A stretch of 64,000 bases of DNA from Ruegeria atlantica. GTDB lineage: Bacteria; Pseudomonadota; Alphaproteobacteria; Rhodobacterales; Rhodobacteraceae. The translations under genes and the position numbers were made by a program. The stretch is taken from NCBI RefSeq assembly GCF_013032005.1, contig NZ_WQBE01000001.1, positions 868,001-932,000 on the forward strand. The letters are read 5' to 3'. Below the pieces are notes generated by a model, which was given only the letters and a program-made list of their open reading frames with translations, had not been told where the DNA came from and made no database searches. Every line of letters begins with the position of its first letter. Position 1 is the stretch's first letter. Of this stretch, positions 44,397-52,662 are shown one piece after another.

Positions 44397-45620
44397 TTAA
44401 CCGGCAAGTTCGGCGCGATTTAGCGCACAATGTGACCAAAGTTCGTCCATCGCCTGTACCAAACGGTTCATTTCGTCAGGCCCATGTACCGGAGATGGGG
44501 TAAAGCGCAGACGCTCGGTTCCGCGCGGGACAGTTGGGAAGTTGATCGGTTGAACATAGATGCCATGATCATCAAGCAGCCGGTCGCTGAGAATCTTGGT
44601 GTGTACCGGATTTCCAACAATCACCGGCACGATATGTGTACCGTGATCGATCAATGGCATGCCCAGCCCCTTGAGCCGCAGCTTAAGGATCTTGGCCTGT
44701 GTCTGATGCTGCTCACGCAGATCGCTCGCCGTTTTCAGGAAAGCGACCGAAGCCGCTGCCCCTGCGGCCACTGCAGGCGGCAACGAGGTGGTGAAGATGA
44801 AGCCCGGTGCATAAGAACGCACGGCATCGCACATTTTCTCGCTGGCTGCGATATAACCGCCCATTACGCCAAAGGCTTTGGCAAGGGTTCCGTTGATAAT
44901 GTCGATACGATGCGCCAGGCCATCGCGTTCAGTCACGCCGCCACCGCGCGGGCCGTACATGCCAACTGCGTGGACCTCGTCGATATAAGTCAGCGCACCA
45001 AACTCATCAGCCAGATCACAAATCTCTTCAATCGGACCAAAATCGCCGTCCATCGAATAGACCGATTCAAACGCAATCATTTTGGGGGCATTGGGATCGT
45101 CGGCCTCAAGCAATTCGCGCAGATGGGCAACATCGTTGTGACGGAAAATACGCTTGGCCCCACCATTGCGGCGCACGCCCTCGATCATCGAGGCATGGTT
45201 CAACTCGTCCGAATAGATGATCAGGCCGGGGAACAATTTCGGCAATGTGCTGAGCGTCGCGTCATTGGCGATATAGGCACTGGTGAAAAGCAGCGCGGCC
45301 TCTTTGCCATGCAGATCGGCCAACTCGGCCTCAAGCTTTTTGTGGTAGACGGTCGTCCCCGAGATATTGCGGGTCCCGCCCGAACCGGCGCCGGCTGCGT
45401 CAACGGCTTCGTGCATTGCGTTCAGAACAACCGGGTGCTGGCCCATGCCCAGATAGTCATTGCCGCACCACACGGTGATATTCTGCTGCGACCCGTCCGG
45501 GCGGGTCCGCACCGCATGCGGGAAATGACCATTGCGACGTTCGATGTCGATGAAGGTCCGGTAACGTCCTTCATCATGCAGCTTGGCAATCGCTGTATCG
45601 AGCTGAGCAGTATAGTCCAC
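44397..45620 (-). CDS. hemA: 5-aminolevulinate synthase
   Basis: A 407-residue PLP enzyme that joins glycine and succinyl-CoA to 5-aminolevulinate, the first step of haem and (bacterio)chlorophyll synthesis in alphaproteobacteria. Seen: [39 protein letters not shown], and the PLP lysine K248 in [14 protein letters not shown]. The start is GTG 45620 with an ideal AAGGAGAT eight bases upstream; the ATG nine codons earlier has no ribosome site. An FNR box lies 137 bases before the start. Confidence 0.97.
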   Translation of the reverse strand: MDYTAQLDTAIAKLHDEGRYRTFIDIERRNGHFPHAVRTRPDGSQQNITVWCGNDYLGMGQHPVVLNAMHEAVDAAGAGSGGTRNISGTTVYHKKLEAELADLHGKEAALLFTSAYIANDATLSTLPKLFPGLIIYSDELNHASMIEGVRRNGGAKRIFRHNDVAHLRELLEADDPNAPKMIAFESVYSMDGDFGPIEEICDLADEFGALTYIDEVHAVGMYGPRGGGVTERDGLAHRIDIINGTLAKAFGVMGGYIAASEKMCDAVRSYAPGFIFTTSLPPAVAAGAAASVAFLKTASDLREQHQTQAKILKLRLKGLGMPLIDHGTHIVPVIVGNPVHTKILSDRLLDDHGIYVQPINFPTVPRGTERLRFTPSPVHGPDEMNRLVQAMDELWSHCALNRAELAG

Positions 45621-45940
45621 CGGTATCTCCTTACATGCCCGACCCATTGCATTTGTAGTCGGACAAAATTTCTGACGCTCTCACCGGACGAATCCGATTA
45701 TACGCCAATGCGTTCCCTTGTGCCCCGTACGTATAGACAACATTGGGATCACACATTTGATTTGCATCAAATATCCCCTCGCACTCGCATCGACAAGTAA
45801 AGTTACGGCCATCGGGCGCGAGGAAACGACGCAGGCGCCACTCGGAGTTTCCGATATTATATCATATTCCCGCCAAAGCGCACTGGACGGCGCCGATTGC
45901 GCTGATAGGTTCTGCCAAATCTTGAAAGCAGGAGAACCCC
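45621..45940. other. Divergent regulatory region hemA / dipeptidase
   Basis: 320 bases without a gene. It holds the hemA ribosome site (near 45626-45633), a candidate -10 for hemA (TATAGA at 45732-45737, read as TCTATA on the minus strand), the FNR box at 45757-45770, and the dipeptidase promoter, probably in the A+T-rich stretch near 45858-45868. Confidence 0.5.
45757..45770. promoter_or_regulatory. FNR/FnrL box upstream of hemA
   Basis: TTGATTTGCATCAA is a perfect match to the FNR consensus TTGAT-N4-ATCAA. Its centre (45763.5) is 29 bases from the middle of the TCTATA element on the hemA strand, close to the spacing of class II activation (site centred at -41.5). FnrL control of hemA is known in Rhodobacter sphaeroides, so low-oxygen induction is likely. 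Confidence 0.8.
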
Positions 45941-47326
45941 ATGTCGCTGGACGCCGTTCTGAACCGCATCGACACTGATCTGCAAACCTCAATCGATCGC
46001 CTGATGGCGCTGCTGCGCATCCCATCCATCTCGACCGACCCGGCCTATGACGCGCAAGTGGATCAAGCCGCGGACTGGTTGGTCGCTGACCTACAAAGTA
46101 TTGGCATCGCAGCGGAAAAGCGTGAAACCACCGGCCACCCCATGGTCGTCGGCCATGTCGGAGAGGACAGCAACGCACCGCATGTGCTGTTTTACGGGCA
46201 CTATGACGTGCAACCCGTTGATCCGCTTGAGCTGTGGAAACGCGACCCGTTCGATCCTGCGATTGAAGACACCGACAACGGCCCTGTCATTCGTGGGCGC
46301 GGGTCGTCAGATGACAAAGGCCAGCTAATGACCTTTGTCGAAGCTTGCCGGGCCTGGAAGGCCGTCAATGGCTCCCTGCCCTGCCGCATCACCTTTTTCT
46401 TCGAGGGTGAAGAAGAATCAGGATCGCCGTCCCTGGTGCCTTTCCTGCGGGAAAACGCGGCCGAACTGAAAGCTGACTTGGCACTGGTGTGCGACACTTC
46501 GATGGTATCTCGCGGCGTACCGTCAATTTCCTCGCAACTGCGCGGCATGCTCAAGGATGAATTTACTATCACCGGCCCCCGCATCGATCTGCATTCGGGC
46601 CATTACGGCGGCCCCGGCCTGAACCCCCTGCGGGAATTGTCCAAGATCATCGCCTCGTTCTATGACGACGAAACCGGCCGTGTTGCGGTCGAGGGGTTCT
46701 ATGAAGGCGTTCACGAAGTGCCCGCCGAGCAACTGCGCCAGTGGCAAAACTGTGGGTTTGACGAGGTCGAGTACCTAAGCTCGGTCGGCTATTCGCAACC
46801 CCATGGCGAAAAAGGGTATTCGACGCTGGAACAGCAATGGGCGCGCCCTACGCTCGAGGTTAACGGGTTGTGGGGCGGTTACAATGGTGCAGGCTCGAAA
46901 ACCGTGATCCCGTCGCAGGCACACTGCAAGATCACCTGCCGTCTGGTCGGTGACATGGACCCTGACGCTTTGCGCACCAAAATCCGCAAACATGTGCAAG
47001 AGCGTCTGTCACCCGACGCCAAGGTCGACTGGGACAATGATCTAGACGGGTCCCCCGCTTCGGTTATGAATCTGGACCGCCCCGAGTTCGAAGCCGCCCG
47101 CGGCGCCCTGTCGGACGAATGGGGGCGCGAAGCCGTGTTCACCGGGATGGGTGGTTCGATCCCCGTCGTCGGTTATTTCAATACTGAACTTGGGTTGGAT
47201 TCGATGCTGGTTGGCTTTGCCAACGATGACGATGCAATTCACTCCCCGAACGAAAAATACGACGTGAAAAGCTTTCACAAAGGCATCCGGTCCTGGGCTC
47301 GCATTCTGGACGCGCTGACGCGCTGA
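45941..47326 (+). CDS. M20-family dipeptidase
   Basis: A 461-residue zinc aminoacyl peptidase of the M20 family (carnosinase/CPG70-like). Metal and catalytic parts: VLFYGHYDVQPVDPLELW with His and Asp, RGRGSSDDKGQLM with the bridging Asp, FFFEGEEESGSPS with the catalytic Glu pair, ALVCDTSM and the late histidine in AIHSPNEKYD. A dimerisation domain with LHSGHYGGPGLNP lies between. Acts on dipeptides in the cytoplasm. ATG 45941 follows AGGAG. No operon partner. Confidence 0.93.
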   Translation: MSLDAVLNRIDTDLQTSIDRLMALLRIPSISTDPAYDAQVDQAADWLVADLQSIGIAAEKRETTGHPMVVGHVGEDSNAPHVLFYGHYDVQPVDPLELWKRDPFDPAIEDTDNGPVIRGRGSSDDKGQLMTFVEACRAWKAVNGSLPCRITFFFEGEEESGSPSLVPFLRENAAELKADLALVCDTSMVSRGVPSISSQLRGMLKDEFTITGPRIDLHSGHYGGPGLNPLRELSKIIASFYDDETGRVAVEGFYEGVHEVPAEQLRQWQNCGFDEVEYLSSVGYSQPHGEKGYSTLEQQWARPTLEVNGLWGGYNGAGSKTVIPSQAHCKITCRLVGDMDPDALRTKIRKHVQERLSPDAKVDWDNDLDGSPASVMNLDRPEFEAARGALSDEWGREAVFTGMGGSIPVVGYFNTELGLDSMLVGFANDDDAIHSPNEKYDVKSFHKGIRSWARILDALTR

Positions 47327-47370
47327 TGAGTCCAAGCGAAGCTCTGCCTCGCGCTCTGAGGTGTATTCGG

Positions 47371-47458
47371 CCAGATGAAGTTAAGGATCCCTTGCTTCAT
47401 CTGGCTATAAATATCTCGGGGGAGTCGCCCGGAACGGGCGGCGGGGGGCAAAGTCCCC
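47371..47458. repeat. Intergenic repeat, copy C (composite, with inverted half-copy)
   Basis: Core CTTCATCTGG then CTATAAATATCTCGGGGGAG at 47395-47424. An inverted half-copy CCAGATGAAG at 47371-47380 makes a 10-base stem with CTTCATCTGG (47395-47404) over 14 bases. After the core come a hairpin CGCCCG/CGGGCG (47426-47440) and a G-run/C-run hairpin with GGCAAAG (47443-47458). It lies between convergent dipeptidase and lpd, and may act as a terminator for both. Confidence 0.65.
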
Positions 47459-47470
47459 ACCCACCGCAGA

Positions 47471-48865
47471 TTACATGTGGATGACCTTTCCATAAGCGTC
47501 CAGAACGCTTTCATGCATCATCTCTGAGAGTGTCGGATGCGGGAAGACCGTGTTCATCAGGTCTTCTTCCGTGGTTTCCAACTGACGACCAACCACATAG
47601 CCCTGAATCAGCTCGGTCACCTCGGCACCGATCATGTGGGCCCCCAGTAATTCGCCGGTTTTGGCGTCAAATACTGTTTTGATCAGACCTTCGGGTTCAC
47701 CCAGCGCAATGGCCTTGCCATTTCCGATAAAGGGGAAACGACCGACTTTGATGTCGTAACCCAACTCTTTGGCTTTTGCTTCGGAGTATCCGACCGAAGC
47801 CACTTGCGGCTGACAATAGGTGCAGCCGGCGATGCTTTCGGGCTTTACGGGATGCGCGTGTTTGCCTGCGATCAGTTCGGCGACCATGACGCCTTCGTGG
47901 CTTGCCTTGTGCGCCAGCCACGGTGCGCCCGCGATGTCACCAATCGCATAGAGACCATCAACTCCGGTGCGGCAGAACTCATCCGTTACAACATGGGTGC
48001 GGTCGATTTTCACGCCCAAAGCCTCAAGCCCAAGGTCTTCGACATTCCCGACGATCCCCACGGCAGAGATCACGGTATCGAAATCGTGCTTTTCGACCTT
48101 ACCCTTCACTTCGATATGCGCGGTGACCTTGCCCTTGGCCCGATCCAGCTGCTTGACCATCGCTTTTTCCATGATGGTCATGCCTTGCTTGGTAAAGGCC
48201 TTCTTGGCCAGCCCGCTGATCTCGGCATCTTCCACCGGCAGCACGCGGTCCATCACTTCGACAACGGTCGTGTCAGCGCCCAACGTGTTGTAGAAGCTGG
48301 CGAATTCGATACCAATCGCGCCCGAGCCGATGACCAGAAGTTTCTTGGGCATCCGCGGCGGTTGCAGCGCGTGCTTATAGGTCCAGACCAGATCGCCATC
48401 AGCTTCAAGCCCCGGCAATTCACGCGCTCGTGCGCCGGTGGCCAGTACGATGTTTTTGGCTGTCAGCTCTTCGGTTCCTTTCTCGGTTTTGACCGAGACT
48501 TTGCCCTTAGCAGGAATCGTCGCTTGCCCCATCACCACGGTGACTTTGTTCTTTTTCAGCAAGTGACCGATGCCGCCTGAAAGCTGCGCCGCCACACCGC
48601 GCGAGCGTTTAACGACAGCATCAAGATCGTATCCGACCTTGTCCGCCTTGAGGCCGAAATCCTTGGCGCGCTCCATCAGGTGAAACACTTCGGACGAACG
48701 TAGCAGTGCCTTGGTAGGGATACATCCCCAGTTCAGGCAGATGCCGCCCAGATGCTCACGTTCAACCACGGCCGTTTTCAGGCCCAGCTGCGCCGCACGA
48801 ATGGCAGCGACATAGCCGCCCGGACCAGCGCCGATTACGATCAGATCAAAAGATTGTGCAGCCAT
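47471..48865 (-). CDS. lpd: Dihydrolipoyl dehydrogenase
   Basis: A 464-residue flavoprotein disulfide reductase, the E3 of 2-oxoacid dehydrogenase complexes. FAD motif IVIGAGPGGYVAAI; redox pair C43-C48 in GGICLNWGCIPTK; NAD motif LLVIGSGAIGIEFASFY; YAIGDIAG; and the C-terminal HPHPTLSE active-site base region. No E1/E2 genes are adjacent, so it is a stand-alone copy, possibly a second lpd of the genome. GAGAGGG precedes ATG 48865. A perfect palindrome lies 32 bases upstream of the start. Confidence 0.96.
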   Translation of the reverse strand: MAAQSFDLIVIGAGPGGYVAAIRAAQLGLKTAVVEREHLGGICLNWGCIPTKALLRSSEVFHLMERAKDFGLKADKVGYDLDAVVKRSRGVAAQLSGGIGHLLKKNKVTVVMGQATIPAKGKVSVKTEKGTEELTAKNIVLATGARARELPGLEADGDLVWTYKHALQPPRMPKKLLVIGSGAIGIEFASFYNTLGADTTVVEVMDRVLPVEDAEISGLAKKAFTKQGMTIMEKAMVKQLDRAKGKVTAHIEVKGKVEKHDFDTVISAVGIVGNVEDLGLEALGVKIDRTHVVTDEFCRTGVDGLYAIGDIAGAPWLAHKASHEGVMVAELIAGKHAHPVKPESIAGCTYCQPQVASVGYSEAKAKELGYDIKVGRFPFIGNGKAIALGEPEGLIKTVFDAKTGELLGAHMIGAEVTELIQGYVVGRQLETTEEDLMNTVFPHPTLSEMMHESVLDAYGKVIHM

Positions 48866-48896
48866 GTTTCCCTCTCGGCGCAGGACGGTTGAAAAT

Positions 48897-48916
48897 TTAG
48901 TTTACCATTAAACTAA
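48897..48916. promoter_or_regulatory. Perfect palindrome upstream of lpd
   Basis: TTAGTTTA (48897-48904), CCAT, TAAACTAA (48909-48916). A perfect 8-4-8 inverted repeat starting 32 bases upstream of the lpd ATG, in the likely promoter. The form suits a MarR- or TetR-type repressor. The rest of the 216-base gap to the next gene shows nothing else clear. Confidence 0.6.
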
Positions 48917-49081
48917 TTTCCGAAACGCATCAACACACCATTCCCGCGACAAATACGACGTGGGATCATCGGTATCAGTTTATGCGGTTTTCAGCCTATA
49001 CCGGGCATCCTTCAATGGCTAGAACATAGATATCGGGTTCGCCCGCCATTTCATAAACGCAAATCATTCGAGAGGCTTACA

Positions 49082-49516
49082 ATGGCCAAAACACTTAAAG
49101 ATCTGCTGCTTGCATTGCTCAACGCGACACTCATCCTCGTGGCTCTTTGCTTATTTCTAGGCTGGAAACTGGCATCGACAGTCGAGGGCGTCACCACGGT
49201 CTTCTCGGAAAAAGTCCAGGTTATCGCGCCCTTGAAGGACGAAATTCTTGGCGTTCGGGGGGAACTTGCGGCGCTACGCAATGATCTTGCCGAGGTGCAA
49301 TCAAGCGGCTCAGTCACAGATATTGCCGAAAAACTACGGATATCCACGGCGCTGGTAAAACTGGATAATCTGGAACAAAGAATGCAAGGCGCGCAAGCCA
49401 GCATTGCTGAGTTGACCGACTCTCCGGACAAGCTGATCAATTCCGCCATAGAGAAATCGGCCGACGTGGTCGCCGACCGAATTATTGCCATTCGAGGTTG
49501 CGTGCCGCAGTCCTAG
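49082..49516 (+). CDS. Hypothetical membrane-anchored coiled-coil protein
   Basis: A 144-residue protein: one N-terminal membrane segment (LLLALLNATLILVALCLFLGWKL at about 8-30) and a long charged helical region (about 50-110: LKDEILGVRGELAALRNDL, LVKLDNLEQRMQGAQAS) that should form a coiled coil. No family recognised. GAGAGG is a good ribosome site before ATG 49082. The stop codon overlaps that of the convergent DUF924 gene by 4 bases, so no terminator fits between them. Confidence 0.6.
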   Translation: MAKTLKDLLLALLNATLILVALCLFLGWKLASTVEGVTTVFSEKVQVIAPLKDEILGVRGELAALRNDLAEVQSSGSVTDIAEKLRISTALVKLDNLEQRMQGAQASIAELTDSPDKLINSAIEKSADVVADRIIAIRGCVPQS

Positions 49517-50091
49517 AGGGACGCCTGCAATTCGCGTACCGTCGAACCATATCCACCCATGTCGACATAGGCGGCTTCGTGTTCGGTCATCGGACGGTCC
49601 AGTGCTTCGTTCCGATAAGGGAAACGCCCAAATTTGCGTATCACCTCACGATGTGCTCGTGCGTGCAGCAGATTGCTTTTATCGCTGTCACTCATGTTCT
49701 GGCACATCAAACGGACACAGCGTTCCTGATCACACAGATTTTCCGAATGCATCATCGGCAGGTAAAAGAACTGCCGCGCTGGTTCGTCGATCTTGAGATC
49801 CCACCCCTTGTCCACCGCACATTTCGCGGCCGACAATGCGGCGCGATCTGACGCGAAAGCCTTGGCGCTGCCGCGGAACATGTTGCGCGGGAACTGGTCC
49901 ATCAAAATGATGTAGGCCAGTGACCCACTAGGATACGTCAACCAAAGAGAGAATTTGCCTTCATTCGCGGCTTCCCAGGTGGTCAAAAACCGTTCGCGAA
50001 TGTCTGCGTCCAAGGCATCGTCCTGTAGATACCAACCTTCGGGACCAATCTCATCTAACCAAAAACTCAATACTTCTTCAGGCCCTACCAT
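49513..50091 (-). CDS. DUF924 family protein
   Basis: A 192-residue all-helical protein of the DUF924 family, TPR-like in fold. Diagnostic parts: PEEVLSFWLDEIGPEGWY at the start, AYIILMDQFPRNMFRGSAKAFASD and the closing FGRFPYRNEAL. Function not known; cytosolic. ATG 50091 gives the usual start; a 15-codon extension is possible but less like the family. Convergent overlap with the coiled-coil gene. Confidence 0.88.
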   Translation of the reverse strand: MVGPEEVLSFWLDEIGPEGWYLQDDALDADIRERFLTTWEAANEGKFSLWLTYPSGSLAYIILMDQFPRNMFRGSAKAFASDRAALSAAKCAVDKGWDLKIDEPARQFFYLPMMHSENLCDQERCVRLMCQNMSDSDKSNLLHARAHREVIRKFGRFPYRNEALDRPMTEHEAAYVDMGGYGSTVRELQASL

Positions 50092-50200
50092 TGCCCTAAC
50101 TCCGTCGTGTTGCCCTCCCCAGGGACGTAAGGTCATTTAAGGATGTTTTTCAGGATTGTAACAGTAAAAAATTGCAACATTCGCGACATATTCTTGTGTC

Positions 50201-51472
50201 TTAGGCAACATCTTGCGTTTCGGCCTCGGCTTCGGCGGCTTCAATGGCAACCTCTTGCGCCACTTCAACCGCAACTGGCGAGGCCGTCGGATAGACCGGG
50301 GACATGGTGCCCGTCTCATCTACCGGGATCGCCGCACGCTGTGTCATACGGTACAGCGCATAAACAGCCATCGTTGCAAGTAACGCGGCGATGAACAGGA
50401 AGAACCCCTGCGGGCCAAAGACGCTGTCCCCCATCAGCCAGCCGGTGATCAGCGGGCCGGCAATCGCGCCAAGACCGTTGATGAACAGCAAACCGCCCGA
50501 GGCTGCGGCCATATCTTCATGATCCAGAAAATCGTTCGCGTGGGCGATCAACAGCGAATAAAGCGGGTTCGACATTCCCCCGATCACAAAGGCCGCGCCC
50601 AACAGGATCGGGAAAGTGACGCCGAATAGCATGCCCGCTAATGCAGCACACGTTCCCACCCCTGCAACCAACATGATCAGGAAACGACGGTCCATGCGGT
50701 CCGACATCCAGCCCAGCGGGTATTGCAGCACCAAGGCACCGACATAGAACGCAGCGATAAAGGTCGAGATTTCAACCAACGACAGGCCCGCGCGGGCACC
50801 GTAGACCGACGCCATACCGAACTGAGCCGAGAATACACCACCCAGAAGGAACATACCGACACAGCCCAGCGGCGAGCTTTTGAAAAGTTCGCGTAAGGTC
50901 ATTGGTTTGGTTGTGTCGAACGCCGGTGTTGGTGAAATTGACAGCAGAATTGGCGCAAATGAGACGGAAACCAGGATGGAGGCAATCACGAAAGTGTCAA
51001 ACCCAGCCGGGTCGCCCAACAATACCAGCCCTTGGGCAGTGATGATGCCCGTCATCTGGAAAATCATATAAAGCGACAGCGCCTGACCGCGGTTCTCGTT
51101 GCTGGCCGCGTTGTTCAACCAGCTTTCTGCGGTGACGTACACGCCGGAAAAGCAAAATCCGATCACGACACGACCCAAAATCCAGATGACCGGGTCGGTC
51201 ATCAATGGGTACAGGATCATGACGGCCGAGATGAATGAGGCCAACGCCGCAAACACACGCACATGCCCAACCCGTCGGATCATCTCGGGCGCCAGACGCG
51301 ACCCGCCCAGAAATCCCATAAAATAGGCTGACATCACGAAGGACATTTGCAGGGTCGAAAAGCCCTCAATCTCACCCCGAACCCCCAGGATCGTCCCTTG
51401 CAGGCCGTTTCCGACCATCAATAGGCCCATACCAAGAAGAAGCGCCCACGCGCTGGACAGGACCTGAATCAT
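50201..51472 (-). CDS. MFS transporter (YcaD-like sugar/drug type)
   Basis: A 423-residue major facilitator protein with 12 membrane helices. The first-half family motif is GFLGGSRLAPEMIRRVGHVRVFA and the second-half copy is QYPLGWMSDRMDRRFLIM (motif A pattern G-x-x-S/D-R-x-x-R-R). FSGVYVTAESWLNNAASNENRGQ is typical of the YcaD group. The C-terminus is an acidic Ala/Glu/Val tail of about 40 residues. Substrate unknown. GGAGG before ATG 51472. Single gene. Confidence 0.9.
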   Translation of the reverse strand: MIQVLSSAWALLLGMGLLMVGNGLQGTILGVRGEIEGFSTLQMSFVMSAYFMGFLGGSRLAPEMIRRVGHVRVFAALASFISAVMILYPLMTDPVIWILGRVVIGFCFSGVYVTAESWLNNAASNENRGQALSLYMIFQMTGIITAQGLVLLGDPAGFDTFVIASILVSVSFAPILLSISPTPAFDTTKPMTLRELFKSSPLGCVGMFLLGGVFSAQFGMASVYGARAGLSLVEISTFIAAFYVGALVLQYPLGWMSDRMDRRFLIMLVAGVGTCAALAGMLFGVTFPILLGAAFVIGGMSNPLYSLLIAHANDFLDHEDMAAASGGLLFINGLGAIAGPLITGWLMGDSVFGPQGFFLFIAALLATMAVYALYRMTQRAAIPVDETGTMSPVYPTASPVAVEVAQEVAIEAAEAEAETQDVA

Positions 51473-51584
51473 TGGGGCCTCCGAAAAATGCCGACCTGAA
51501 CTCTGGATTCGTTTTTATATGAAAAACGGCTCTGATCGCGCTTGTCTACGACATTGCAATCAGACGATCCCGACAACGCGCCCC

Positions 51585-52631
51585 TTATGGGATCAAAAGC
51601 GACGCGTCCCCGTAAGAAAAGAAACGATATTTCTGTTCAATCGCATGCGCGTAGACATCACGCATCCGGTCCTGCCCCATCAGTGCCGAAACCAGCATCA
51701 GCAGGGTAGATTTCGGCAGATGGAAGTTGGTCATCAACGCGTCGCTGACGTGGAATTCAAAACCGGGATAGATGAAGATATCAGTATCACCCTCCCACGG
51801 CTCGATCTGCCCGGACCGTGCGGCGCTTTCGATCAGGCGCAGGGCAGTTGTGCCCACGGGGATCACCCGCCCTCCGGCGGCTTTGGTGGCGCGGATTTCT
51901 TCGACGGCCGAGGCGCTGACCTTGCCCCATTCGGCGTGCATCTTGTGGGTGGTCACGTCCTCGACCTTGACCGGCAGGAAGGTCCCCGCCCCCACATGCA
52001 AGGTTACATGGCTGATGGCGACGCCGCGGCCTTCAAGCGCCTGCATCAGCACCTGATCAAAATGCAACGACGCCGTGGGGGCTGCGACGGCACCCGAATT
52101 GCGTGCCCAGATCGTTTGATAATCGGTCTTGTCTTGTTCGTCCGCCGGGCGTTTGGCCGCAATGTAGGGCGGCAACGGCATTGCGCCGGCCTGTTCCAGC
52201 GCGGTATCGAAATCCTCGCCCGTCAGGTTGAATCGCAGATAAGCCTGGCCATCTTCGACCCGGTCCAGCGTGGCGCTGAGGTCATCGGAAAACCTGATGT
52301 CTTCACCAAGCTTGACCTTTTTCAGCGGTTTGATCAGCGCCGCCCATGTGCCGTCGGCCTGCGGGTCCAGCAAAGTCGCTTCGATCGCGGCCGAGACCGG
52401 CCCCTGTGCGGTGTCGCGATGGCGGCGACCGTTCAGGCGCGCGGGGATAACGCGCGTATCGTTCAGCACCAGCCGGTCACCGGGTTTCAGCCAATCCGGC
52501 AGATCAAACACATGGGCGTCCGTTACCGTTTCACCATTGGCCACAAGCAGCCGCGCAGACGAGCGTGGGCTCGCCGGGCGTGTGGCAATCAGGTCTTCGG
52601 GCAGGTGGAAATCAAAGTCGCTGAGTTTCAT
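51585..52631 (-). CDS. queA: S-adenosylmethionine:tRNA ribosyltransferase-isomerase
   Basis: A 348-residue QueA, which adds the epoxycyclopentane ring to 7-aminomethyl-7-deazaguanine in tRNA on the way to queuosine. Seen: [22 protein letters not shown] at the N-terminus, [30 protein letters not shown] and [18 protein letters not shown] at the C-terminus. ATG 52631 is the usual start; a 25-codon extension exists in frame. The gene that often follows, tgt, is not here. It begins 31 bases behind the AsmA-like gene and may share its transcript. Confidence 0.95.
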   Translation of the reverse strand: MKLSDFDFHLPEDLIATRPASPRSSARLLVANGETVTDAHVFDLPDWLKPGDRLVLNDTRVIPARLNGRRHRDTAQGPVSAAIEATLLDPQADGTWAALIKPLKKVKLGEDIRFSDDLSATLDRVEDGQAYLRFNLTGEDFDTALEQAGAMPLPPYIAAKRPADEQDKTDYQTIWARNSGAVAAPTASLHFDQVLMQALEGRGVAISHVTLHVGAGTFLPVKVEDVTTHKMHAEWGKVSASAVEEIRATKAAGGRVIPVGTTALRLIESAARSGQIEPWEGDTDIFIYPGFEFHVSDALMTNFHLPKSTLLMLVSALMGQDRMRDVYAHAIEQKYRFFSYGDASLLIP

Positions 52632-52662
52632 GGCCGCGCCATACAGCGCCCCACTTCCCAAT

